64,000 nucleotides of DNA from Streptomyces sp. AC512_CC834. GTDB taxonomy: Bacteria; Actinomycetota; Actinomycetes; Streptomycetales; Streptomycetaceae. The stretch spans positions 1-64,000 of the forward strand of contig NZ_JAGMUO010000035.1 in NCBI RefSeq assembly GCF_019049325.1. Reading direction: 5' to 3'. Each line of letters opens with the position of its first letter. Position 1 is the stretch's first letter. The notes under the pieces were generated by a model. It made no database searches, was not told where the DNA came from, and saw only the letters and a program-made list of their open reading frames with translations. A program made the position numbers and the translations under genes. Shown piece by piece: positions 45,101-53,911 of this stretch.

Positions 45101-48100
45101 GACCGATGGCCTCGATCATGTCGTCCGTGGCAGCTCGCGTGGCTGCCGAGGCGTCGGCCTCGGCCTGCAGGATCGCGGCGCGCGGCGCGGCCTGGGCCGC
45201 GTACTCCGAGTTCCACTCGGCGCTCGCCTGAGAGACGACCGCGCTCAGCTTGTTGCGGGGATCGATCGGGTCCGCGCTGTCGCACGATGCCCAGGACTGC
45301 TTGAGGTTCTCCACTTCCAGACGGAACTCCACCGAGCCTTCGGTGGGAGCCTTGGTGACGAAGCCGCCGTGCTTGAGATAGGACGCGATGTCGCTGGCGG
45401 TGGTGCCGCCTGAGAAGCGGGTGTTGTTCAGGTTCGACTCGCGCAGCATGATGTCCGCCGCGTAGTCGTTCCAAGCGTCCTTGCCTCGGTTTTCCTCGGT
45501 CACCTCCTTGGCCCGCGCGATCGCTTCCGAGCCGGCGTTGGTGTGCCCGTCCCAGCCCAGCCGGTTCGCCAGCTCTTCCTGAGTGAACAGGGTGAACTGC
45601 AACACCTCCGCTCCGAACTCGGGGGCATGCAGCGTGATGTCGTCGCTGAACGAGCTGAGCGCGTAAGGGCGGTTCGCATCCTCCAGACCGGTCTTGCGAC
45701 CGGTGAACACGTCCCGGTAGGCGATCGCGTCCGCGACGTCCTGAGCTTTTGCACGGCCCAGGGGTTCGAGCCCGATCCAGCCGATGTCACCGACGATGGT
45801 GTGCAGTTCGTCAGCGGTGCCAGTCAGGCCTTCGATGGCCTTGGCCTTCATGTTGGAGCCGCCCGCATGCAGGGCGACTCCCGCGACGCACTGCTCCAGA
45901 CGGGGAGTGCTGCGGACACTGCTGATCAGCTCGGTCAGCTCGGTCAGCTTGCGTTGGGCGTTGTCGGCGTCGACGAAGATCTGCCTGATACCAGTGCTGA
46001 CCTTCTCAATGGCTTCGGCGAGCGCGGGGATCCGGCCGACGATGACCGCGGAGGCGGGAATGTCGACGAGGGACCACAGACAGCTCTCAACGTCATCCTC
46101 GGCCAGGCACTGCTTGACCTTGGCGACGCCGAGCTGGTCGAGAAGGATCTGACCGCCATGGTTCCCGGTCCACTCCACAACGTTCACGGAGACGGCAGCG
46201 AGCGCGGCTCGGTACTCGTCGACGCAGGTCTGACCGCAGGCGTCAAGGAGGATCTGCTCCTCCCGCTCTCCGAGGGCGGGCCAGTTGCCGGCACCGCCCG
46301 CGACGGGCGTGCTGCCGTCCTCCAAAGCGTCCTTGTGCTCGGCCTCGTTCTGTTCCCGCTGTTCCTGTTCGGCCTGCTCCGCGGCGTCCTCCGCCGCATT
46401 GCTGTCGGCATCGGCGTCAGCCGCCTTGGCTTCGGCCTCCTTGGCGTCCTGTTCCGCCTTCGTGGCGTCGGCATCAGCATCCGCGGAGGCGCTGGAAGCA
46501 CGGTCGGCAGCCTGAGCGGCCCGAGCGGCGTCGCGCTCGGCCTCTGTGGCCTCGCGGTCGGCCGCCGCAGCCTCAGTTTCCGTCTCGTTGGCGGTGAGGC
46601 GGGCGCTCACAGCGTCGTCACCGGCTTGCTGAGCATGATCGGAGGCAGTACCGGCGGCCTTGTCCGCGGCCTGTTGCGCGGTTGTGGCCTCGGTCGCAGA
46701 TGTCTGGGCTCTGGCGACGGCCTCGACGGCACGCACCGAGTCACTGGCGGCCTGGGCGGCAGCTTCTGCCGCGATCTTGGCATCGCCCAGGGCCTGCTCT
46801 GCGGCCTGCTGGGCAGTCTGTGCGGCCTCGGTCGCCTCGGTCGCCTTCGCCTCCGCGGCAGCAGCCTGCTGCTCCGCCAGTGTCTTCGACGACTGGCCGA
46901 CGAGTACGGCGAACGCCGCCGAGCTGTCCGTCTCCTTGTACGGAGTGCCGACGGCGATCGCGTTGTTGGACGCGGCTATCGCTTGGGTGGCGCTGTCCCT
47001 AGCGGCAAGTGCGGACTGCCCCGCAGCGTAGGCGCGGCCCACCGCCGTGCCTACCGTCTTGACAGCGGCGTCGGCCTCAGAGGCGGCAGTGGTGGATTCC
47101 TCTGCCGCCTTCTTGGAGAGTTCAGTGGCGTTCTCCGAAGCGGTGGCTGCCGAGTCGGCGCGGAAGGCGGCATCCTGCGCCGCATCAAGTGCCTCGGCTG
47201 CCGCGGCGTGCGCAGTCGCGGCGGCGCCAGTTGCGTCCAGGTAAGCGGACCACGCCTTGTCTGCGTTGGCCTGGGCGCGCTTCGCGGTGCCTTCGGCCTT
47301 GGTTGCGGCGGAGCGGGCGGTTACCGCAGCACCGGTGGCCTCGTCCGCGGCTGTCTGCGCCGTAGTGGCGGCAGTGGCTGCCTGCCCGGCGGCGGTACGC
47401 GCCTTGTCGGCGGCTTCCCGGGTCTCACCAGCCGCTTCTGTACCCTCGGCGGCTGATGCCGCAGCTTCGAGCGCAGCGGCGCGGGCTGCGGTGGCCTGCT
47501 TGTTGCGCAGGGCCGCGAAAGCCTTCTCCCGGGCAGTCTGCGCGTCCTTCGCCTTCTCGTCCGCGGTCGTCCGTTTGGTCTTGGCGTCAGTGGCGGCCGT
47601 CGCAGCCGCCGTCTTGGCCGTCTCCGCTGCGGTCTTTTGGTTCGTCGCCTCGGTCTCGGCCTCCTTGGCCTTGGCGCGTTCGGTGGCCGCGGTGACCCGC
47701 GATGCGACAGCCGTGGCGTGCTCAAGCTCGGCCTTGGCTCGCTGGCTCTGCGCCGTGGCAGCGGCCGTGCGGGCTTGCTCGGCCTCGTCCTCCGCGGTGC
47801 TCTGAGCGGTCTTCGCCGTCGTGGCACTGTCGGTGGCAGCCTTGGCCTGAGCCTCCGCTGTGTCAGCGGCAGCCTTTGCCTGGGCGGCGGCCTCCTGTGC
47901 GGCAACACGGCGGAACTCGGTGTTCACCGCATGCGATTCGGTCTGCGCCTTGGCCAGCAGCGTGTCGCTGTCGGCGACGGTGGCATTGGCGGCATCCAGC
48001 GCCGTCCGGGTCGCCTTCGCGGCAGCATCGGCCGCAGCGCTGGATGCTCGGGCGACCTGTACCGACTGCTGGGCGTACATGAGGCCACGGCCGCGCGGCA

Positions 48101-49349
48101 CATGGTTGGTGTCGGCGATCGCCCACGCTTCCTGCTGGGCGGTTACGGCGCTCTGCGCGGAGGTGCCAGCGGTCTCCGCATGTTGGTCGGCGGAAGTGAC
48201 CAGTGTGGCGATCTTGTCGCGCGCTGCGGCCAGGTCTGCGTCGGCCTGGTCGTAGAGCGCCTGGTCGGGCTGCCCGAGAGCCTCGGGGTCGACAGCCAGC
48301 GTGTCCTGCCAGTACTTCTGCCAGGTGAGAATCTGGTCTGCCAGCCAGGCCTGCCCGATGGCCTCGATCATGTCGTCGGTGGCCTCGCGGGTGGCGGCAG
48401 CCGCGTCGGCCTCCGCCTGGATGATGGTTCCGCGAGGGGCCGCCTGGGACGCGTACTCCATCTCCCACTCGGCCATGGCGGTCATCACCAGGCCGTTGAG
48501 TACACGGCGGGCGTCGACAGGGTTCTGGCTGTCGCATGCGGCCCAGGCCTGCTTGAGAGCCTCGACCTCGACGCGATACTCAGCCGATCCCTCGACGGGA
48601 GCCTGTGTCAGGAAACCGCCGTGCCTCAGGTAGGACGCGATGTCGCTGGCCGTGGTGCCCAGCGAAAAGTCGATGTTGTTGAGTTCCTCATCGCGGAGCA
48701 TGTCCGCGACGGCGGTGTCGTTCCAGGAGTCCTTGCCGTCGTTCTCCTCTGCGATCTCCCTGGCGCGGGCGACAGCTTCGGCACCGGCGTTGCTGTGCCC
48801 GTCCCAGCCGAGCCGATTCGCCAGTTCGTCCTGTGTGTGCAGCGTGAACTGCAGGATGTCGGCGTCGAACTCCGGCGGGTCCCACTCCATGTCGTCGCTG
48901 GTGTAGGCGGATTCGACATACGGCTTGTTGGCCTCGTCCAGTGCCGCCGCACGGGCCTTGGACGCGTCGGCGTAGTCGCCGGCGGCAGCGGTGTCGGCGT
49001 CTCGCGCCTGGCCGAGTGGCTCGAGCCCGATCCAGCCGACATCGCCCACGATGGCCCGAAGTTCATCGGGTGTGCCGGTCAGCCCCTCAATGGCCTTGGC
49101 CTTCATTTCGGCGCCACCGAAGTGAAGTGCCACCCCGGTGAGACAGCGATCGAGTCGGCGTTCCGTACCGATGCTGTTGCGGGTGAGTCCCGTATCTTCC
49201 TCTGGTGCCGTGTCGGCTGCGGCCGGTGGAGCCTGTACCAAGCCCATGAGGACGGCTGCTGCGGTGACGAGGGCCGTTCCGCCGATGCTTCTTCGTGCGG
49301 CATCGCGCATACGTCGTCGGCGTCTGCCGACGTCTCTGACCGATGGCAT
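42195..49349 (-). CDS. Giant secreted Ala-rich coiled-coil protein, duplicated, with C-terminal toxin-like tip
   Basis: A 2384-residue protein. A Sec signal with Arg-rich start and AAA cleavage site lies near residue 45. Two homologous halves follow (about 66-1100 and 1148-2180). Each has a GVALHxGGxxMKAKAIEGLTGT domain, an SxTASDIASYLKHGGF-type segment, a conserved EAIGQAWLA block, a long Ala/Glu/Lys coiled coil, and a CGQxCVDxYRAA...DVESCLW domain. Only the second half continues into a unique tip (about 2230-2384) with HYLKHRALMEKIL. Start ATG 49349 is likely; 49388 and 49310 are possible. The architecture of an exported stalk plus variable tip with a small gene downstream fits a polymorphic toxin; activity is unproven. 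Confidence 0.75.
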   Translation of the reverse strand: MPSVRDVGRRRRRMRDAARRSIGGTALVTAAAVLMGLVQAPPAAADTAPEEDTGLTRNSIGTERRLDRCLTGVALHFGGAEMKAKAIEGLTGTPDELRAIVGDVGWIGLEPLGQARDADTAAAGDYADASKARAAALDEANKPYVESAYTSDDMEWDPPEFDADILQFTLHTQDELANRLGWDGHSNAGAEAVARAREIAEENDGKDSWNDTAVADMLRDEELNNIDFSLGTTASDIASYLRHGGFLTQAPVEGSAEYRVEVEALKQAWAACDSQNPVDARRVLNGLVMTAMAEWEMEYASQAAPRGTIIQAEADAAAATREATDDMIEAIGQAWLADQILTWQKYWQDTLAVDPEALGQPDQALYDQADADLAAARDKIATLVTSADQHAETAGTSAQSAVTAQQEAWAIADTNHVPRGRGLMYAQQSVQVARASSAAADAAAKATRTALDAANATVADSDTLLAKAQTESHAVNTEFRRVAAQEAAAQAKAAADTAEAQAKAATDSATTAKTAQSTAEDEAEQARTAAATAQSQRAKAELEHATAVASRVTAATERAKAKEAETEATNQKTAAETAKTAAATAATDAKTKRTTADEKAKDAQTAREKAFAALRNKQATAARAAALEAAASAAEGTEAAGETREAADKARTAAGQAATAATTAQTAADEATGAAVTARSAATKAEGTAKRAQANADKAWSAYLDATGAAATAHAAAAEALDAAQDAAFRADSAATASENATELSKKAAEESTTAASEADAAVKTVGTAVGRAYAAGQSALAARDSATQAIAASNNAIAVGTPYKETDSSAAFAVLVGQSSKTLAEQQAAAAEAKATEATEAAQTAQQAAEQALGDAKIAAEAAAQAASDSVRAVEAVARAQTSATEATTAQQAADKAAGTASDHAQQAGDDAVSARLTANETETEAAAADREATEAERDAARAAQAADRASSASADADADATKAEQDAKEAEAKAADADADSNAAEDAAEQAEQEQREQNEAEHKDALEDGSTPVAGGAGNWPALGEREEQILLDACGQTCVDEYRAALAAVSVNVVEWTGNHGGQILLDQLGVAKVKQCLAEDDVESCLWSLVDIPASAVIVGRIPALAEAIEKVSTGIRQIFVDADNAQRKLTELTELISSVRSTPRLEQCVAGVALHAGGSNMKAKAIEGLTGTADELHTIVGDIGWIGLEPLGRAKAQDVADAIAYRDVFTGRKTGLEDANRPYALSSFSDDITLHAPEFGAEVLQFTLFTQEELANRLGWDGHTNAGSEAIARAKEVTEENRGKDAWNDYAADIMLRESNLNNTRFSGGTTASDIASYLKHGGFVTKAPTEGSVEFRLEVENLKQSWASCDSADPIDPRNKLSAVVSQASAEWNSEYAAQAAPRAAILQAEADASAATRAATDDMIEAIGQAWLAEQILLWQKYWHDELKADPDNILKPKQALFEQADTDLAKARGKVAALVTTAKEQATAASAAATRTVTAQQQAYEIADANNVPRGRGLTYAQQSVQVARASGAAAQAAAKTTETALNAANATVSETKALLALAKTEAHAVNTEFRRVAAQEAAKQAKAAADSADKQASEAETNAATAKAAQATAEKEEGEARQAAATAQGQRAVAELERANAAAARATAASERGKAGEAEQRAQEQRMVAGTAKDAAVSAGEAAFSDMEGAFQAETDARTARDKAVQAEKDKNALLARATAAEAAAAAAEGTDYATEARENAVVARAAANEATKAAAAAWDAADEATTAAKNARAAATRANAAAERSRSASDGAWAAYMTATGSAANAHAAAAEAIDASEAAATNAKNAEADSKKAAEAAVTAKTEAVAAKSEAVETAKWAAKTAGYAYATALSATAARDTAIQVATPANEAIGLGTPYQQTDASAAFAVLSGQSALTLSEQQAVAAEARQAEAAEFAIEAQRLAEQAEADDKLAAEAAASAAKDSERAARAVKRAQTAAKEASTAAKAAQTAADNSSAYAQQAGDEAFYAGFAANEAESDATAADREATEAEHDAASARAAATAADQDATAARGVATEAEQNATKAEQSAANAQGYANEAEDAAARAEEEERKELEAEHKAAMAGGDTPILGGSGSWADLSASDEEILLAECGQQCVDDYRAAMKAVSMTVVEWIKANGADILLELVGVNDLKRCLGEGDVESCLWTLVNVAAIAVVFLKFKAVSKAIATVSSGIGKFFDKAEWGKRTLNRLRKLIEEVRKAGHKAPFCLVKAATGVSVRTSGSKVATGTYAGYRSGGAVVTAADDGAPCLKAVTAGRNFRTHYLKHRALMEKILNKKYPKWKEDEGAAFLSDLFELIRSGRLRYEGLGTLKKDQPAGLIFRGEGVTLVLETNGNFWTLLEAGMALDKTVRMVT

Positions 49350-49659
49350 TCGTGTCTGCCCAACTGTCGCGGTGTCGTTCGGCAGCATCAACCATGGGCA
49401 TGACAGGCAGAGCAAAAGACGCGCACCGCCCCCCGCGACACGACACTTCACGGCATGCGCCAGCACTCGCCCCTCCCACGAGCCGGCGCCGCCGCTTACG
49501 CATCCGACCCTGCCACGAATGATCTTTCACGGGAAGGTCAAAGGATCTTCACGAACGCTCACAGGTGGCGACATAGAGGACAAATAGCAATCACTCTTGA
49601 TCGCCTTGTTACCAAAGAGGCGGAACCGCGTCGAAGGGGGTGCCACCTCGCCCCATGCC
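49350..49659. other. 310-bp gap upstream of the giant gene
   Basis: No gene supported. It should hold the promoter of the toxin-like gene on the minus strand, but no clear -10/-35 or ribosome site can be picked out. It is locally richer in A/T near 49520-49620. Confidence 0.4.
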
Positions 49660-49948
49660 CAGCTTCTGCCGCTCGACGATCGACGCGCGGATGCTCGCAC
49701 AGCGCGTCGTCGGGGGACGCCCCGAGCAACCAGCCCCCGAGACCTACCCGGCCGAGGCCGCCTGCGCGGCGGACCTCATCTTCGACGTGGTGGCAAGCGC
49801 GGTGGTGCACCGCACACTGGTCAGCGCCCGGGTCTCGGACGGGCAGTGGGTGCGGGGCCCGACACAGGTGCTGCTGTGGGGTCTGGCCGGCGCGGCCGAG
49901 GAGAACACGGAGACCGTGCCGAACCCACAACCGGCCGCGCCCCCGTAG
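49660..49948 (+). pseudogene. Rearranged tetR remnant
   Basis: Bases 49769-49902 encode ADLIFDVVASAVVHRTLVSA and WVRG, close to the C-terminal part of the TetR at 40135-40773. Just before, 49665-49713 matches, in inverted orientation, the part of that gene encoding TRDDALRERIRTAIVERQK, including 20 identical bases (CTTCTGCCGCTCGACGATCG). The helix-turn-helix half is absent. It looks like a tetR paralogue cut and partly inverted. The plus-strand reading is open from 49640 to 49948 but is not expected to be functional. Confidence 0.75.
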
Positions 49949-49969
49949 GACGCGGTCGGCCCGAGCCGC

Positions 49970-50971
49970 TCAGCGCACGGTGACGACCAGCTTTCCCGTG
50001 GTGCGACCTGTCTCTCCCTGGGCGTGCGCCCGGGCGCCTTCGGCGAGCGGGAAAGTGCCGGAGACGTGGGCGCGCAGGCGGCCACGTTCGACGAGTTCGG
50101 CGATGGCGCGCATCCCGGCCCGGTCGTGCTCGACGAGCAGGCCGACGGCACGAACCCCGGCCTTCTCGGCCGCGGCCCCGGTGTCCGCGTCCCCCGGCAG
50201 CAGGGACACGACGACGCCGCCGGGGCGGAGCACGCCCACGGACCGGGTGGCGGTCTCCCCGCCGAGGGCGTCGAGGACGACGTCGTAGCGCTCGGCGGTG
50301 TCGGTGAAGTCCTCGGTGCGGTGGTCGACGCAGGCGTCGGCCCCCAGCTCGCGCAGGAAGTCGTGCTTGGGGGCGCTCGCCGTCCCGGTGACGTGCGCGC
50401 CGCGCTCCTTGGCGAGCTGTACGGCGAGGTGACCGACGCCTCCGGCCGCCGCGTGGATCAGCACGCGCTGCCCGGCCCGGAGGTCCGCGGTGTCGACGAG
50501 GGCCTGCCAGGCGGTGAGCGCGGCCAGCGGCAGGGCGGCCGCCTGGATGTGGTCGATCCCGGCGGGCTTGACGGCGAAGGCACGGGCCGGTCCGGTCACG
50601 TACTCGGCGTGGGAGCCGGCCCCGTGCGGGTAGGGCAGCATGCCGAACACTTCGTCGCCGGGCCGGAAGAGAGTGACGCCGAAGCCGGTCTGCACGATGG
50701 TGCCGGAGACGTCCCAGCCGAGGGTCAGCGGCGGGGGCGGCAGGAAGATGCTCAGGGCGCGGTGCTTGAAGTCCGTGGGGTTGAGGCCGGCCGCGTGCAC
50801 GGCGACGAGGATCTCGCCGGGGCCGGGTGCGGGCCGGGGCAGCTCGGTCAGCCGCAGCACCTCGGGCCCGCCGAGGGTCGTCTGGTGCAGGGCGAGCATC
50901 ACGGGGGCGGCGTCCGGGGAGGCAGCCGGGTCCGGGGAGGCGGGGTTCGCAGAGGTGTCCGTCGAGGTCAT
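49970..50971 (-). CDS. NADPH:quinone reductase/zinc-type alcohol dehydrogenase-like protein
   Basis: A 333-residue MDR-superfamily oxidoreductase. The GroES-like half has LNPTDFKHRA; the Rossmann half has AAAGGVGHLAVQLAKERGA (GxGxxG-type). Zinc ligands of true alcohol dehydrogenases are absent, so a quinone reductase or enoyl reductase is likely. ATG 50971. It is divergent from the AraC/GlxA regulator across 70 bases and is probably its target. Confidence 0.85.
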   Translation of the reverse strand: MTSTDTSANPASPDPAASPDAAPVMLALHQTTLGGPEVLRLTELPRPAPGPGEILVAVHAAGLNPTDFKHRALSIFLPPPPLTLGWDVSGTIVQTGFGVTLFRPGDEVFGMLPYPHGAGSHAEYVTGPARAFAVKPAGIDHIQAAALPLAALTAWQALVDTADLRAGQRVLIHAAAGGVGHLAVQLAKERGAHVTGTASAPKHDFLRELGADACVDHRTEDFTDTAERYDVVLDALGGETATRSVGVLRPGGVVVSLLPGDADTGAAAEKAGVRAVGLLVEHDRAGMRAIAELVERGRLRAHVSGTFPLAEGARAHAQGETGRTTGKLVVTVR

Positions 50972-51041
50972 GCCCCGATCCTGGCCGTACGGTGCAGCCC
51001 GGGGCGATGGCAAGAAGGTCATCTTCCGATACATTTCTGCC

Positions 51042-52055
51042 ATGCTCATCGACTCCGCCGCCCGCGCGGCCGAACTGGAGCGCTGCATGCGCCCGGACCC
51101 GCGGCCCGGCGCCCACCGGGTCGTCGTCCTCGCCCTGGACGGCGTCTACCCCTTCGAACTCGGCATCCCACACCGGGTCCTGGGGTCGGCCGACGGCCGC
51201 TACGAGGTGCTGTCCGCGAGCGTGGACGGTCGGCCCGTGCGCACCGACTCGGACCTGACCGTCACGCCCGGACACGGTCCCGAGGTGCTGGCCGGGGCGG
51301 ACACCGTGGTCGTCCCCCCGTACGCCGTCACCGCCGCCTCGGCCGCCACCCCGGACCCGCGGGCCCTCGCCGCTCTGTCCCGCGTCCGCCCCGGCACCCG
51401 GCTGGTGTCCATCTGCACCGGCGCCTTCCTGCTGGCCGCCGCCGGTCTGCTGGACGGGCGCCGGGCCACCACCCACTGGGCGCTCGCCGACCACTTCCGG
51501 GAGCTGTTCCCCCGGGTCGAGCTGGACGCCGACGTGCTCTTCGTCGACCACGGCGACCTGCTGACCTCCGCGGGCGCGGCGAGCGGCGTCGACGTCTGCC
51601 TGCATCTGGTGCGCCAGGATCACGGCAGCGAGGTGGCGGGCGAGGTCGCGCGTCGCTGCGTCGTGCCGCCGTACCGGGACGGCGGGCAGGCGCAGTACAT
51701 CGAGCGGCCGCTGCCACCGGCAAGCGCGACCGGCACCGGTCCGACCCGCGACTGGGCGCTGCACCGGCTGGCACAGCCCCTCTCGCTGGCCGAGCTGGCC
51801 GCACACGCGGCGATGAGCACTCGCACCTTCGCCCGGCGCTTCCGGGAGGAGACCGGCCTGAGCCCCGGCCGCTGGCTGACGCAGCAGCGGCTGCGGCGGG
51901 CGCGGCACCTGCTGGAGTCCAGCGACCTGCCGGTGGAACGGGTCGCCCACGAGGTCGGCTTCGCCACCGCCACCTCGCTGCGACGGCACCTGGCGGCGGA
52001 GGCCGGGGTCGCCCCGTCGGCGTACCGGCGCACGTTCCGCGCCTCGGGTGCGTAG
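51042..52055 (+). CDS. GlxA-type AraC regulator (DJ-1/PfpI + AraC HTH)
   Basis: A 337-residue protein. Residues about 20-195 form a DJ-1/PfpI-like domain with SICTGAFLLAAAGLLDGRRATTHW, the Cys elbow. Residues about 235-330 are an AraC-type double helix-turn-helix (LSLAELAAHAAMSTRTFARRFREETGLSPGRWL, and VAHEVGFATATSLRRHL). ATG 51042. It is divergent from the quinone reductase gene. The ligand is unknown. Confidence 0.9.
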   Translation: MLIDSAARAAELERCMRPDPRPGAHRVVVLALDGVYPFELGIPHRVLGSADGRYEVLSASVDGRPVRTDSDLTVTPGHGPEVLAGADTVVVPPYAVTAASAATPDPRALAALSRVRPGTRLVSICTGAFLLAAAGLLDGRRATTHWALADHFRELFPRVELDADVLFVDHGDLLTSAGAASGVDVCLHLVRQDHGSEVAGEVARRCVVPPYRDGGQAQYIERPLPPASATGTGPTRDWALHRLAQPLSLAELAAHAAMSTRTFARRFREETGLSPGRWLTQQRLRRARHLLESSDLPVERVAHEVGFATATSLRRHLAAEAGVAPSAYRRTFRASGA

Positions 52056-52118
52056 AGGGCGAGGCGTATCAGGCGGTCCGTAGGGGGGCACCCCCGGCGT
52101 CGACCCCCTCCCCCCCCC

Positions 52119-53819
52119 TCAGAACCCCGCCGGCTCCGTGTACACCCCCCACTCGTCGCGCAGCACGCCGCAGATCTCGCCCAGCGTCGCCTCGGCGCGC
52201 ACCGCGTCCAGCATCGGTCCGATCATGTTGCCGCCGGAGCGGGCCGCGGCGAGCATGCCGTCCAGGGCGGTGCGTACGGCCGCGTCGTCGCGGGCGGTCT
52301 TGCGCTCGCCCAGGGCCCGCACCTGCTCGCGCTCGACCTCGTGGCTGACCCGCAGGATCTCCAGGTCGCCGGTGACGGAGCCGGTGTGGACGTTGACGCC
52401 GACGACCCTCTTGTCGTCCTTCTCAAGCGCCTGCTGGTAGCGGAACGCGGACTCGGCGATCTCGCCGGTGAACCAGCCGTCCTCGATGCCGCGCAGGAGA
52501 CCGGAGGTGATCGGCCCGACGGGGTGCTGCCCGTCGGGGTGGGCGCGCAGCCCGCGCTCCTTGATCTGCTCGAAGATCTTCTCGGCGTCGGCCTCGATGC
52601 GGTCCGTCAACTGCTCGATGAACCAGGAACCGCCCAGCGGGTCGGCGACATTGCCGACGCCGGTCTCCTCCATCAGCACCTGCTGGGTGCGCAGGGCGAT
52701 CTCCGCGGCCTGCTCGCTGGGCAGGGCGAGGGTCTCGTCGAGTGCGTTGGTGTGCAGGGAGTTGGTGCCGCCGAGCACGGCAGCCAGCGCCTCCACGGCG
52801 GTGCGCACGACGTTGTTGTACGGCTGCTGGGCGGTGAGCGAGACGCCGGCGGTCTGGGTGTGGAACCGCAGCCACTGCGCCTTGTCGGTCTGCGCCCCGT
52901 ACACGTCGCGCATCCACCGTGCCCAGATCCTGCGCGCCGCGCGGAACTTGGCGATCTCCTCGAAGAAGTCGAGGTGCGCGTCGAAGAAGAAGGAGAGGCC
53001 GGGCGCGAAGACGTCCACGTCAAGGCCGCGGCTGAGCCCCAGCTCCACGTACCCGAAGCCGTCCGCCAGCGTGTACGCCAGCTCCTGCGCGGCCGTCGAA
53101 CCGGCCTCGCGGATGTGGTACCCGGAGACGGAGAGCGGCTTGTAGGCGGGGATGCCGGCCGCGCAGTACTCCATGAGGTCGCCGATGAGCCGCAGGTGCG
53201 GCTCGGGCTGGAAGAGCCACTCCTTCTGGGCGATGTACTCCTTGAAGATGTCGGTCTGCAGCGTGCCGTTGAGGACGGACGCGTCGACGCCCTGCCGTTC
53301 GGCGGCGACCAGGTACATGCAGAACACGGGCACGGCGGGCCCGCTGATCGTCATGGAGGTCGTCACGTCGCCGAGCGGGATGTCCTGGAACAGCACCTCC
53401 ATGTCGGCGGCCGAGTCGATGGCCACCCCGCAGTGCCCGACCTCGCCGAGCGAGCGCGGGTCGTCGGAGTCGCGGCCCATCAGGGTCGGCATGTCGAAGG
53501 CGACGGACAGACCGCCTCCCCCGTTCCGGAGGATCATCTTGTAGCGCTCGTTGGTCTGCTCGGCGTTGCCGAAGCCGGCGAACTGCCGGATGGTCCACGT
53601 ACGCCCTCGGTACCCGGTCGGATGCAGGCCCCGGGTGAAGGGGTACTCCCCCGGCCAGCCGATCCGCTCGAAGCCCTCGTACTCGTCCCCCGGCCGGGGA
53701 CCGTACACCGGCGCCACGGGGTCTCCGGAGAGCGTGGTGAAGTCCGCGTCGCGCTTGCGCGCCGCGTCGTACCGGGCCTGCCAGCGAAGGCGGCCCTCCT
53801 CTATGGCGTGAGCGTCCAT
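52119..53819 (-). CDS. icmA: Isobutyryl-CoA mutase, large subunit
   Basis: A 566-residue B12-dependent acyl-CoA mutase subunit without the cobalamin domain. It carries Phe80 (in TIRQFAGF) and Gln198 (in KEYIAQ), where methylmalonyl-CoA mutases have Tyr and Arg; these are the two residues that separate isobutyryl-CoA mutases. It interconverts isobutyryl-CoA and n-butyryl-CoA, linking valine breakdown and polyketide precursors. The small cobalamin-binding subunit (IcmB) is not in the window. ATG 53819, seven bases from a 24-bp palindrome. Confidence 0.95.
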   Translation of the reverse strand: MDAHAIEEGRLRWQARYDAARKRDADFTTLSGDPVAPVYGPRPGDEYEGFERIGWPGEYPFTRGLHPTGYRGRTWTIRQFAGFGNAEQTNERYKMILRNGGGGLSVAFDMPTLMGRDSDDPRSLGEVGHCGVAIDSAADMEVLFQDIPLGDVTTSMTISGPAVPVFCMYLVAAERQGVDASVLNGTLQTDIFKEYIAQKEWLFQPEPHLRLIGDLMEYCAAGIPAYKPLSVSGYHIREAGSTAAQELAYTLADGFGYVELGLSRGLDVDVFAPGLSFFFDAHLDFFEEIAKFRAARRIWARWMRDVYGAQTDKAQWLRFHTQTAGVSLTAQQPYNNVVRTAVEALAAVLGGTNSLHTNALDETLALPSEQAAEIALRTQQVLMEETGVGNVADPLGGSWFIEQLTDRIEADAEKIFEQIKERGLRAHPDGQHPVGPITSGLLRGIEDGWFTGEIAESAFRYQQALEKDDKRVVGVNVHTGSVTGDLEILRVSHEVEREQVRALGERKTARDDAAVRTALDGMLAAARSGGNMIGPMLDAVRAEATLGEICGVLRDEWGVYTEPAGF

Positions 53820-53826
53820 ACCCCCA

Positions 53827-53850
53827 ATTTACTAGGACGTCCAAGTAAAT
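53827..53850 (-). promoter_or_regulatory. 24-bp palindrome at the icmA promoter
   Basis: ATTTACT-A-GGAC|GTCC-A-AGTAAAT: 24 bases, symmetric except for one A/A pair. On the minus strand TAGTAAAT could be the -10, putting the operator over the promoter. This AT-rich symmetrical site stands out from its GC-rich surroundings and is a strong candidate for a TetR- or GntR-type repressor site. Confidence 0.7.
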
Positions 53851-53911
53851 GTCGATGGGGGGCCGCCGTACGGGTGCCCGTACGGCGGTGAGAGAACCGG
53901 TGAGCTCCTGG

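Noticed and set aside
43083..49403. Several plus-strand open frames opposite the giant gene
   Set aside because: They mirror the Ala/Glu repeats of the minus-strand gene and have no domains.
52119..53819. Methylmalonyl-CoA mutase large subunit
   Set aside because: Phe80 and Gln198 replace the Tyr and Arg required for methylmalonyl-CoA; no cobalamin domain is attached.
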